Shown here: piece after piece, positions 10,130 to 20,249 of the stretch
Numbering within the stretch: position 1 is the first letter of the stretch
Layout of the letters: the number at the start of each line of letters is the position of its first letter
Source: Anthoceros angustus
Lineage: Eukaryota; Streptophyta; Anthocerotopsida; Anthocerotales; Anthocerotaceae
Length of the DNA: 64,000 nt
Direction: 5' to 3'
Assembly: GCA_010909165.1 (NCBI GenBank)
Contig: MU008199.1
Span: 124,001-188,000 of the forward strand
Program-made: the position numbers and the translations under genes
Notes under the pieces: model-generated
Databases searched by the model: none
Told to the model about the DNA's origin: nothing
The model's input: the letters and a program-made list of their open reading frames with translations, nothing else

Positions 10130-12593
10130 CTAGACCTTCTGATACAGCGCATACGCAGGAAACCCCAACAGAATGAAGGCCAAGGCAAGGCATGTAGGTA
10201 CGGGAGATGCGAACAACGACGATAAAATCAAATATCTGCAAAGGGCCACCCCCTCTACTTAGGAGAAACGCCAACCATTGATAAAATAAATTGGTAGTCA
10301 TTTTGGAAAAGAGCATACTTACAGGCTTACGCAGATGAGGAAAATTGGTATGAAAGGGAAAAAGGGGAGGGTGAACGGCCGGTGCAGATCAGGCAGATCT
10401 CGGCGGAGCTTGATCAAGGCCGCGGCAGTGAGACCATAGAAAACGAATGATGCTGTACCAAAGTAGCTCAGCAGCTGTGGACAAGGTGAAAGACCTGTCA
10501 TTAGCTCTTGGACAGCAATGAAGTAGCGAGGATCACAACATGGTTTAGTGCATACCTCGATGATGCCGTTAGATTGAATAAGTAGCACAATGCACCATAC
10601 ACTCTGGTCACATGACATTCAACTTATCAGATTTACAGTCACCAGGACTGAAAAGGTACGCAACCAGCATCTTACCTGGGCAACAAGGGCAGCAACAGGG
10701 GCTTTACTCTTCTTGCCTAAACATCCAAGGGACCGGAAGATATGACCATCTCTTCCTGCAGCATACTGAGTGCAGGGTGGACAACTGTCACCATACGAGG
10801 AACTTTTATTAAAACATCAAACACAAAGCCCGGTGACTGTGTCGAGATAGTACCAAGTAGCGTCCACCAACGAGTGTTATGCCATTTGCTGAGCCAAGGA
10901 CAGATATGCTAACGAGCAAGGCAGTTGTGATTCCTGCCCATCGTCCTAGTGCAAGGGATGTCATGTCCACTGCAACGACAGAGGAGTTCATGACGGCTGC
11001 AACACACAACCCAAACCGTGAATATATCTATGGAAGAAGTTAATTGGAAGCTTAGCACAAGGTTGACTCACGACAACAGAACTGAGAGCTTGGTCACATG
11101 CCTGAAGCCGGGAGCACACATAGATAGGAGATATTTACCAGAAGCTGCAAGGGGAGGAAGAGATGAAACAGCTAAGAATCTTCATCACGCAACACCCAGC
11201 CTCTTGTAGACAAGTGCCACAAGGATCCGGCCCACTTACATATGTAACCGCAATGATGAAAATGCTCAAGATTGCAGCACGGGGCACGTCCCTAACTGGG
11301 TCCTTCATCTCCTCTGACAGGTAGACAATGTCTCCCCTGTTACATAAGGGCGTCAGTCAGTTTTGTCTGGGCACATGCATGATATAGGATACAGAGTTCT
11401 ACCCTGGAGACTGCAGACAACAGCTTCAACACCCACCAGCCACAAAAAGCATACAGAGCAGCCACCATCGCTGAACCCAATGTTACAACAGTACTGCCAG
11501 AAAACGGTTTGTGGGCGTTGCCTTGGGCCACTGCTGTGTCAGTCGACAGAAAAGCAATGGCAGCCCCTACAAGGAGCGCTACAAGCACACCCTTACACAC
11601 GCCAAAAGCATTTTGCAGTCTGCTGCCCACTTGCACCCCTGGAACACAATTGAGTCCACACTTGAATCAGGACTCTATGGACAACATGAATCGCAGCTGC
11701 TCAAGCACTCGGTGTGATCAGTCACAAACTCTAAGGCTTCATCAAAAAAGAAGGACGAGCAAAGTAATGAGAAACCGTACCAAGACAATTAAAGAACGTT
11801 AAGGCAATGACAGAAGTGATTGCCGCAACTTTCACAAAAGTATCTGGATCAATCCCCTGAATTGTTCTGCTCACAGGTGATATCTGCTTGAACCCAGTCA
11901 AAAAAGATGATGCTGAGATTAGAATCCATCCTCTCCGGCTACCCCTGTACGAATCTAGCAAATAAGTCTCAAGCCTATCTGAGAAGACTCACCCCAGCAA
12001 GCAAGTACTGAGCGAAGGTGATAGTAACAAGGGCCAAGCTTCCTGTGCTGAAAACGAAGTACAAAGTCCACACGTACACAAACGACACCACGTTACCAAA
12101 TGCCACCTGCCAATCCCAGAATGCCAGCTTCAGGTTCAGCCTAATTCCATCCAACCCACCACCCCCGCCAATGCCAGCACCTTATAGTAATGCACATCTC
12201 CCCCAGCCACAGGGAATGCGGAGCCCATCTCCGCATAGATGAGCGCATAGCAGACAGCCACTGCTCCGGCGGCGACCCACGCAAGCATCCCCAACCCCAC
12301 GCTTCCAGCATCACTCAACACCACGCCAGGGGAAGTAAAAATCCCGCTCCCCATTATAATCCCCACCAAAACGCTGCAGCCATAAAGCAATCGCTCAGCA
12401 ACCTGTTGCTTCAAAACTCGAGCTCAAGTCTTGCCAAAAGGACAAACACTTGCCTGATCCCATCCAGCAGGCTCAGCTCCCGCCTCAACTTGGCCCCCAC
12501 TTCCATGTCCCTCACACCCACCTCCCCCCCTGACCTGGGACTCACCCCATCCTGCGAGCCTGCATTCTGCAACAGACCATCCGTCTCCGACAT
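10130..12593 (-). CDS. SLC7/LAT-type amino acid transporter (APC superfamily), ~11 exons
   Basis: Exons, 5' to 3' on the minus strand: 12593–12454, 12373–12181, 12106–11993, ~11955–11783, ~11645–11420, ~11340–11237, ~11000–10820, ~10765–10676, ~10605–10560, ~10480–10321 and ~10236–10130. A 12-TM transporter for amino acids at a cell membrane. TM1 reads VGIIMGSGIF, the substrate-binding G-S-G-I-F signature of APC transporters. TM2/TM3 read YAEMGSAFPVAGGDVHYY, TM6 reads ALYAFCGWW, followed by LSEEMKDPVRDVPRA. These match light-chain SLC7 (b0,+/LAT) proteins better than the plant polyamine-uptake (PUT) group. Exon 1 ends LLDGI(S) at a GC donor (ATCAG|GCAAGT); splicing restores LLDGISVLVGIIMGSGIF. 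The N-terminus is acidic and soluble. Substrate cannot be read from sequence. Confidence 0.85.
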
Positions 12594-12818
12594 CGCGACC
12601 AAACAGCTTCAGGACCCCACACACCCGACCATGGAGGGTGTTGCAAGGGTTTTAGTACTTCCCCCTCTCCGAATATTTTCCGTCCTCCATCTCTCTGAAA
12701 ATAGCAAACACACCACCAAAGCCTCATGCGCTGAGAACCTTCATAAACTCCCGAAAAGGGCCGCCAACCCATAAAACGTACACACACCCACAACCACCCA
12801 CTTGTCCTGCTGCGAACG
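12594..12818. promoter_or_regulatory. Shared divergent promoter region (transporter / SET gene)
   Basis: 225 bp separate the two start codons, which face away from each other, so both promoters must overlap here or lie in the partner's 5' part. No convincing TATA box seen. Confidence 0.4.
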
Positions 12819-13370
12819 ATGGCCAAACAACCCTCTTCCCCACCCCAGGACCCAATCCCGCTCCCGAACCACACTCCGAGCTTGGAGATTCGGCACCACC
12901 CCGAGAAGGGACGTGGGGTCTTCTCCCTTGAATCACTCCCTCGGAACGCTCTGGTCGACGTCTCGCCGATCCTTTTGTTCCCGCACGACGAGTACTCACA
13001 GCACGGCCGCTTCACGCTGCTGGATCACTACACGTATCGATGGCCGGGGGGATTTGCGCTGCCGCTAGGGCTGGGCTCCATCTTCAATCACTCGCGCAGG
13101 CCCAACGTTGGGTTCGTGAGAGACACGGAGCGGGCATTCATTCAGTACAAAACTATGAGGCAGGTGGAGGCCGGGGAGGAGCTGTGCATCAGCTACGGGA
13201 AGAATTTGTGGTTCGATTATGTTGACGACAACCCAGGTGCCGAGGACAGCGAAGTGGAGGAGCACGACGCGGAGTCGGCTAACGAAATGTTAGCCAGGAT
13301 CACGCTAGGAGATGATGAACACGCCACCCAGCTTTCCGCACCTTACGAGCAGGGCTTGTCGACCTCCTAG
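12819..13370 (+). CDS. Small stand-alone SET-domain protein
   Basis: An intronless 183-aa protein. The SET fold signature runs over most of it: KGRGVFSLESLPRNALVDVSP at the start, then LGSIFNHSRRPNVGF (the N-H-S-x-x-P-N pseudoknot motif that binds S-adenosylmethionine), then GEELCISYG for the second half. SET proteins methylate lysines on histones or other proteins. The domain is compact, with no pre-SET or post-SET cysteine cluster visible, so the substrate is open. The C-terminal 40 residues are acidic (EDSEVEEHDAES) and probably disordered. The usual Cys after NHS is Arg here. Divergent from the transporter gene. Confidence 0.85.
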   Translation: MAKQPSSPPQDPIPLPNHTPSLEIRHHPEKGRGVFSLESLPRNALVDVSPILLFPHDEYSQHGRFTLLDHYTYRWPGGFALPLGLGSIFNHSRRPNVGFVRDTERAFIQYKTMRQVEAGEELCISYGKNLWFDYVDDNPGAEDSEVEEHDAESANEMLARITLGDDEHATQLSAPYEQGLSTS

Positions 13371-13534
13371 CTGACGTCGAATTCCTTCAGACTGCCAGGC
13401 TTCGACCTTGAGGACCATGTGTTGCTTCTGTACGCAATTTTGTTGCATGGTTCAAAGTAGCATGTGTGAAATTGAGGAAGAATTATTTTTATTATTATTG
13501 TTAATTAATTGAATTAAATTATAGAAAATTTAGC

Positions 13535-13895
13535 ACCCACTCACACCCCCTTTCCAACGAGGTGGGGCAGTCACGCAGTTAGCGGCAATAACACCACCAC
13601 TAGACACCAGCATTAGGCCTCCAAGTAGCCAGCCGTCCTTCCACGGGACTACTCGTAGTCAGCACATGTTCTTTATTCCAGCAAGAGTCAACAAGAATAC
13701 GAGAGATCGGAGAGAGCTCCCCATATTGACCTAAGCTTAGCTCTCCCTCGATCTCTTCCTCAACAGCTCTCCTCTAGCACGCTCACACTCTAGGCTTCCA
13801 AAGCGTGTAGGCACCTCAGTCCTATCTCACAAGAGTGTAGCCCTAAGTGCTAGGATCCTCCTAGAACACCATAATTTTTCAAGAGGGGGAATATA
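13535..13895 (+). repeat. Left inverted arm
   Basis: Pairs with 18815–19275; includes one unit of the 83–87-bp repeat (CACACTCTAGGCTTCCAAAG…GCTAGGATCCTCCTAG). Confidence 0.7.
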
Positions 13896-14257
13896 CCCGA
13901 TGGGGGTTTATAGCTTTTATTCTTCGAAGAGGGTTTCTAATGGGTCTAAAACTAGCCTGTTGTGGCATGCTCTGAAAATTTATCACAAAATCATGGTGTC
14001 ATACTATTGGTTGCATTGTTTTCATGAGTGGCAGAGGCATGTGAAGGGTTAAGGCTTTTGTCATGCCGTGTGATACTAATCTCTGCACTTGGGTTTAGTG
14101 TTTGATTAGCATTAATTAATTTAATTACTTATCTTTAAGTAAGTAATTAGTGTTAGTTAATCCAAGGTGCTTATGTTAATTAAGCATTTATTAGTGTGAA
14201 TTAATCTAAGGTGCTTATGTTAATTAAGTATTGATTAGTGTTAATTAAACATGGTTA

Positions 14258-14405
14258 GCAATAGCTAAGTGGATAAGCTCAAGTAATATGCTTTGGCATA
14301 TTCCTTGCATATTATAGTGTATTTTAGGATACAATAGCTAAGTGGATAAGCTCAAGTAATATGCTTGGGCATATTCCTTGCATATTATAGTGTATTCTTA
14401 GGATA
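14258..14405. repeat. ~73-bp tandem duplication
   Basis: CAATAGCTAAGTGGATAAGC… through …ATATTATAGTGTATT occurs twice in tandem with about two differences. The following sequence holds a TATA-like GTATATAGA at about 14462, reminiscent of a decayed LTR promoter. Confidence 0.8.
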
Positions 14406-14861
14406 TTTGTGGCATATCACGTGCGATAGGATATCTTAGGAATATGCCGATGCCGAGTCTAGTATATAGACCCTTCCATTGAGACAAGCTCGGATCATAG
14501 CTTGTCCTCAGATATCTGATAAAGGCGTTGTGAGGAGGCTAAAGCTATGACTCAGGAGGCGATGTGTGAGGAATTTGCGTGTTGTTCTCGTGGGAGAGTG
14601 TGTTTGTGCCACGACGTGCAAGCTACTCCCTCCTGTTGGGATTGGTTGCACCTATATATCTGCGTATCAGATTTGTTTGCTTGGTTGTTGGTCGAGGAAG
14701 TGCTTATATGAATTCAAGTGCTTACCTCGTGCGATACTTTCCACAACACATCGATTTCCGGCATAATTGAACCCATGTAGTTGACCATTCCTACCGGTGT
14801 TAGGCACGTAAATACTGCCCTTCAACTAGGGCACTATGTGAAAATACCAAAAGAAGACTAA

Positions 14862-16733
14862 CAGCGTCTGTTTAGAAAGGGGTTTCTCCTGAAACCCCTT
14901 TTTGCACACGGACTTGACCGGACCCCTTTTTGCACTTGAAAAAATCCGCACTATAATCAGGCTTTTTGATATTTCTCCGCAGACATGTTACCCGCAACCT
15001 TTTGAATAATTTTTTGATACACGTTATTTGAGATAGATTGCAAGTACGTGGCAAAACCTAAAGTCCCATTCTCGCTCGGCTTTTTTCAACCGACATAAAA
15101 TTCACAAGAAACTTATGCGCCAAGACTTACATCATCAGCTCCAACATCCGCAATCATTTCCGTGTTGGACGATACAAAATATTTAGAGTTTTTAGGGCTT
15201 GCTGTAATTCTGGTCCGCAAACTTGTTTGCGCACCTACCTTTCATTCATACTAGTCAATCCTATGACTATACTCTCCCGAGAATTTTACAGGACTTTGTT
15301 CCTTAGACATTGGGACAATAATATCTTCTTTGGCCTGATGCTCTTGATCCACGTCTAGTGCGAGAATGAGAGTGGCATGGTCTGCACTTAGAGCTGGGCC
15401 CACGCCAAACGTCTCAAGATTCAAAAGATGCAAAAGGTTCTCACTACTAGTTCAAAGTTTTAACTACTAGAAAAAAGATGAGGGTTAAGTAAAGATAAGA
15501 ACATATCCACACTAGGGTGCTGCACGAAAAAGGTTGAAAACGTCGAAAGGAACCCTTTAAAACAACAAAAATATCAAAAAAAATACAAAAAAATGCAAAA
15601 ATTTGTCAAAATTTTAGAGCAAGTGCGCGCACTTGCCTCAAAAAGCTGGAATTTTTTGTAATTTTTAAGATGTTTTTAGGATTTTTTAAGACTTTTTGCT
15701 CTTTTTTTCTTTGGATGAACCGTCTTGGAATGCACTAGGAGGCATGAACCATTTGGGTTCATGCTCTCAGGCCCTTCTTGACCTTGGGTGCGTGTACTTG
15801 TGTGCACACTTGCGCCTCCTTGCCGTGGTGCGCACAAGTGCGCACAAGTGCGCGCACAAGTGCGCACAAGTGCGCGCACAAGTGCGCGCACAAGTGCGCG
15901 CACAAGTGCGCGCACAAGTGCGCACACCCGGCCCCTTGCTCCTAGTGCGCGCACAAGTGCGCGCGTGCGCGCACTTGTGTGCACATCCAGCCCCTTGCCG
16001 TGGTGCGCACTTGTGTGCACACTTGCGCCTCCTTGCCCCTGTGTGCACATCCAGCCCCTTGCCGTGGTGCGCACAAGTGCGCGCACAAGTGCGCGCACCC
16101 GGCCCCTTGCCTCGGTGCATGCACTTGTTCACCCACCGGGCCCCCGGCATGTTTGATGATAACCCGGTACTAGGTCACGAAAGAGGCGGAAACACCGTCT
16201 GAATAAAAGGGATAGGGTGTTCTTCGTCGCATTAGGGCATAGGATAGGTATATAAGAGTGGTCTAGGTGAACCTCCATGATGTCGCTACTTGTTATTTTG
16301 TCGGGAGTTCGGCATCCTCGACCGCCAAAAGGACATGCTTCCCATTAGAAGATCATTTTTCGCGTTCTTTTTGCAGTGCATGCACAAGTATGCACATAAG
16401 CGTTGTTTTAGGCGCGCACTTATGCGCCTAGGCCCTCTGGTATATAAAACATACAAAACCACACAAATGCGAAACTACGGACATGACGAAATTATGGAAC
16501 AATGAGGTCATCGCCTTCATCACACCGACTAAATCGCCATGAACTGAGTATAAGGCGCCAGCGGTGTAAATGACTCGGCAGAAGTGGTGCGGGCCGAGAA
16601 TGCCCGAAACCGATGGATGAACACCTACAAAACCAACAAAACCAAACCAACTTCAGTTTCCGGCAAAATAGGGTTGGGATTTTTTCCAAAACCCCTTTTG
16701 ACAGGAGAAACCCCTTTTTGAACAGACGCTGTT
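14862..16733. mobile_element. Nested non-autonomous element with terminal inverted repeats (copy 1)
   Basis: The ends are inverted copies of one another: left CTAACAGCGTCTGTTTAGAAA then GGGGTTTCTCCTG; right CAGGAGAAACCCC then TTTTTGAACAGACGCTGTTAG. About 34 bp match with one or two mismatches. No ORF outside the internal repeat array is credible, so it needs a transposase from elsewhere. The outermost bases would give TAA/TTA at the borders, vaguely like the 3-bp TWA target of PIF/Harbinger elements, but the two copies are not identical and the superfamily stays open. A second, inverted, partial copy lies at 61576–62395, showing it is a mobile or dispersed family. Confidence 0.7.
15825..16110. 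repeat. GTGCGCAC-type palindromic minisatellite array
   Basis: Dense AAGTGCGCGCACAAGTGCGC units, each self-complementary, interspersed with CAGCCCCTTGCCGTGGTGCG spacers. Long ORFs on both strands here are a by-product of the repeat. Confidence 0.9.
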
Positions 16734-16780
16734 AGACCCTGAGTAGTGGTTTATATACTACACATTGGGTGTATTCCTGA

Positions 16781-16828
16781 GTATGCAAGGAAAGAGCGCC
16801 GGCCGGCCGGCGCCCTTTCCCTGCATAC
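16781..16828. repeat. Near-perfect 24-bp-arm GC-rich palindrome
   Basis: Left arm 16781–16804 pairs with 16805–16828 at 22 of 24 positions, with GGCCGGCC at the centre and no loop. Expected to form a cruciform or RNA hairpin. Confidence 0.9.
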
Positions 16829-17343
16829 CCAAGGTTTTGGGGTTTAGGTCAAAGTTCCTGGTCGTCATTCTCAATTCCCACACATAGTTTGCGCAATGTC
16901 CTTCACCTATGTGGTAGAGTATGCATTCCACTATTTTAGTCTAGCGCGGGGCAGCGCGAAGTCCTTCGAAGCAAATGACCACCCTCTGTGGGGAACACAA
17001 ATGCCTTGTGCTTCATGCACACTATTTCAACCATATAAGTTAGCCAAAGCAGGAGCCGTTGCCTTAAAACATTTTTAAACAAACAGAGTAAGTGGGACTA
17101 GTTCCCCTCAAAACCAGGACCCCAAAGGTTTTGTCCCACCACGCATCTATCTACACGGCAGTCTCAAAGTAATGCTATGCTCCACGTTTTGGCGGGTACT
17201 TGAACATGCTCATATTTTCTTCGAGAATGAAGCTGCACATATTACAGTACGAATGAATGAATGAAAATGGGTTCATAGGTTTTTTGGAAAATAGGTGCAA
17301 CTATGGCATGAGAAAAGAGTTTCACTATACGCATTCATAAAGA

Positions 17344-18662
17344 GAACGCTGGCCAGCCGGCGCCCTTCCCATGCATGTCCTCCTCATGGCTGCCTTTGAT
17401 AAAATAAATAATTAGCTCATTCAATTTGAAACATTCAAATGCCCGCACTTATCTGCTACTTAGCAGATATCCGCTCATTCAATTTGAAACATACATTCAA
17501 ATGGTTGAGGGAATGGGTTACTTGTTTGATAAAGGCAACGATTCAATCCCATGAAAGCCAAAACCCAGGCATGCGTGAATGTTCTCGTAAACCAAAACGG
17601 CAAAGGAATGATGCATAAGCTACGACCACAGCTGTTGGATGCTTATGCAAGTGCTTGATGAGGCAGAAGTTTGGGATTATGAAGACGCCAAGTCCATAGG
17701 CAAGAACAATGGTTTTGATGACCCAGAAGTGGAGTGCATGTGGAACTTAGAAGTAGTCATACATGGAGTGTTGGCTCAAGGCCCAGATGAGTTACAGATT
17801 GGTCGCCATGAGGGACCATTCGTGGCGTAGCCGCTTGCATGTGCTCATTTTAAAGTTAACAGTTTTTGTCCCAATCATTGTGGATGCCACCATGTCGGCA
17901 TTCTAACACAACCTTCAGTTTTGTTTCTTACCAAAGTAGAACCATATCTAGTTTTGATGAATTTATTGAATGATGTTCATGAACACATCACGGAGGGCGC
18001 TGGCCCGCCGGCGCCCTAGACAGGCTCTCTATCATGTCAATGGAAAGACTGTAGACTCTCTGTTTGTGGATGGAATAACCAGGATAATGTCATTTTGAAG
18101 AATGGGCTAAAACCCTCTTTTAAGGTCAGTGTCGATTTCGTGAAGGAGGTCCAAAAGCAAAAAAAGAGGGTTCGTACATTAACCTCCTTTCAGAATTATG
18201 GTGGAACAAATGTGTAATTTAGCAATGATGTTGGATTCAGTATCGGCTAGGGCACCGGATGAGTCACAACATAGCCCCCATCATATTCCTCCATTCTAAA
18301 GTAGACAGACTCAATTAAACATTGGATTGACGGTGAAAGGTCCATTTTTTTGGTAGTATAGAAAGTTCGCCAGTAGTTCCCCACAATGTAGTACAAGGCT
18401 TGAGTGTTGTGATAGACCCGTCAAGGCGCCGACTGGCCGACGTCTTGATGGGTCATTGTAGTAGAGGCAACTGGTAAACATTTGGTGTATAAGTGTATGT
18501 GCCCCAGGAATGGGAGTGATATTTTGAACATGACATAAAAAGGCTATTTTCGGACCGGGCAGTGTTTGGTCAAGAGGGTCCAACCCCAAAAGAAGAGGGT
18601 TTGTATATTCCCCCTTGTGTTTAATTTGGATTCATGAGGACGCCGGTCGATCGGCGCCCTGT
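17344..18662. repeat. Further GC-rich hairpins of the same family (four copies)
   Basis: Shorter versions of the core GGCGCCGGCC palindrome occur near 17344–17372, 17993–18021, 18424–18448 and 18638–18662, in otherwise AT-rich sequence. Some are followed or preceded by degenerate GAAGAGGGTTTGTATATTCC blocks. No gene is evident across this stretch; a 63-codon frame at 17639–17830 is not supported. Confidence 0.7.
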
Positions 18663-18854
18663 TTTGGTCTATAGGGGGGATACTGCTATAAATTATATCT
18701 TTTACCGAATATTTAGACTTTCGAAGGGCATGCTGATTTTCATGACTAGGCAATTCCGGCACTTTGAAGAGGGTGTCAAATCCGTCAAGGGGGTTTTGTT
18801 TCTATCGAAGGGGGTTTGTGTATTCCCCCTCTTGAAAAATTATGGTGTTCTAGA

Positions 18855-19080
18855 CATGCTCACACTCTAGGCTCCCAAAGCCTATAGGCACCTCAGTCCT
18901 ATCCTCACAAGAGTGTAGCATTAAGTGCTAGGATCCTCCTAGACATGCTCATACTCTAGGCTCCCAAAGCCTGTAGGCACCTCAGTCCTGTCCCCACAAG
19001 AGTGTACCCCTAAGTGCTAGGATCCTCCTAGACATGTTCACACTCTAGGCTCCCAAAGCCTGTAGGCACCCTAATCTTAT
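18855..19080. repeat. ~87-bp tandem repeat, ~2.6 copies
   Basis: Unit: CTAGACATGCTCACACTCTA … GTGCTAGGATCCTCCTAGACATG. Copies differ at a few positions; a related single unit lies at 13780–13862 in the same orientation. Confidence 0.85.
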
Positions 19081-19275
19081 TTTCACGAGTGTGGCTTTTA
19101 TCCTCACAAGTGTGGCTCCAAATGCGAGAATCATGGCATGATCTTCTCTAAAATGTGTTGATTGCGAGTCGTTCTGTGGAAGGATGGCGAGCTACTTGGA
19201 GGCCTAATGCTGGTGTATGGTGATGTCATTGTCGCTAACTGCGTGACTGCCCCACCTCGCTAGAAAGGGGGTGTT

Positions 19276-20249
19276 ACTTGAGATCCAGGGCTACATGCCT
19301 CTTATGCAAGGCTCCTTACTCACTCGCTCCTAATGTCAATGACAGTACTTACTGATAACTCTCTTGTTGGTGATATAGCGAGCCACTTATGAACAGCTTC
19401 GGTGATAAGTCGGCTCTTCCCTATCCATTGGCCCTTTCCTATCCATTTTGGGGCTGTCGGTACCTTGAGAGTAGACACTCGCAAAAGCTAGTCCCCTCTT
19501 TGGCCTAGAGGTCTTTTTTTGTGGGTTGTTCTCTGGTGTAGATGGAACTTCCCATCTCAACTTAGTTTATAAAGTCTTCTCATTCTTGTAGATGAGCGCT
19601 TTATTGTAGAATAAGTCTTTGGTATCTTTGATTTTCTTGATTGTAAAGTTATTAGATATCCTCAAGGGATTTCTACATTTCTTTCCGAGACCACCAATCT
19701 CATACACCAAAAACCAAAAGTGAGTATGTACATAGATAAGATAATAAACCCTCACACTCTCAACCATGGGGATAAGTGCTCTCAAAACTAAGTGAGAAAT
19801 CCAAACCTTTTGTTTCGAGTCAGTATTAAAAAATTCCTTCAAAACATCCGGGATAAATTAATCGGGGAATGACGAGGGGCTTTTTTGTGATTTTTTTGCT
19901 TAAATATTAATTGTATTTTTTGGATGTCATGTTAACTGTATACATTTTTCCGTGAACAGCATAATTGAAAACTTGTAATTCTCTTCAAAATGAATGATGT
20001 ATGCCACTTACGATTATCATGTGTGTATATTCTTGTACCAAAATCCATGTAATTTTCCACGAGCCTCATTTCTTGGTTTTTGGGTGGAATCTTATGTTGT
20101 GTAGAATGCTACAGTCCATGCTTGCTTGAACAAACATTTCCATGGACACCTAGCATTGTTTTCTAAGCATGTGCCAAAAATCGGAGTCAAATAGCCCAAT
20201 ATGATTGCCAAAGAATTTTCACAAAGGCCAAGAACCTTGCAAGGGCCTA
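19276..20249. other. AT-rich intergenic sequence
   Basis: No gene recognised. A 91-codon minus frame near 19567–19842 shows no recognisable domain. Confidence 0.4.

Larger units (their letters stand above)
13535..19275. mobile_element. AT-rich composite element with long inverted terminal arms
   Basis: About 110 bp near 13535–13650 (…GAGGTGGGGCAGTCACGCAG…) is present as an inverted, roughly 85–90% identical copy at about 19165–19275. A second inverted pair lies at 13862–13895 and 18817–18851 (AATTTTTCAAGAGGGGG and its complement). The block between has no transposase-like ORF, contains a nested 1.9-kb element, and is rich in short repeats. The 83–87-bp repeat unit in each arm (13780–13862; 18855–19080) is in direct orientation, so the arms are not a simple palindrome. 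Likely a non-autonomous foldback/MULE-like element or nested repeats; no target duplication was identified. Confidence 0.55.

Noticed and set aside
15676-16202. Long frames on both strands
   Set aside because: Produced by the GTGCGCAC palindrome array; low-complexity Cys-Ala-His or Val-Arg-Ala repeats.
19567-19842. 91-codon minus-strand frame
   Set aside because: AT-rich, no recognisable domain, lies outside any gene structure.
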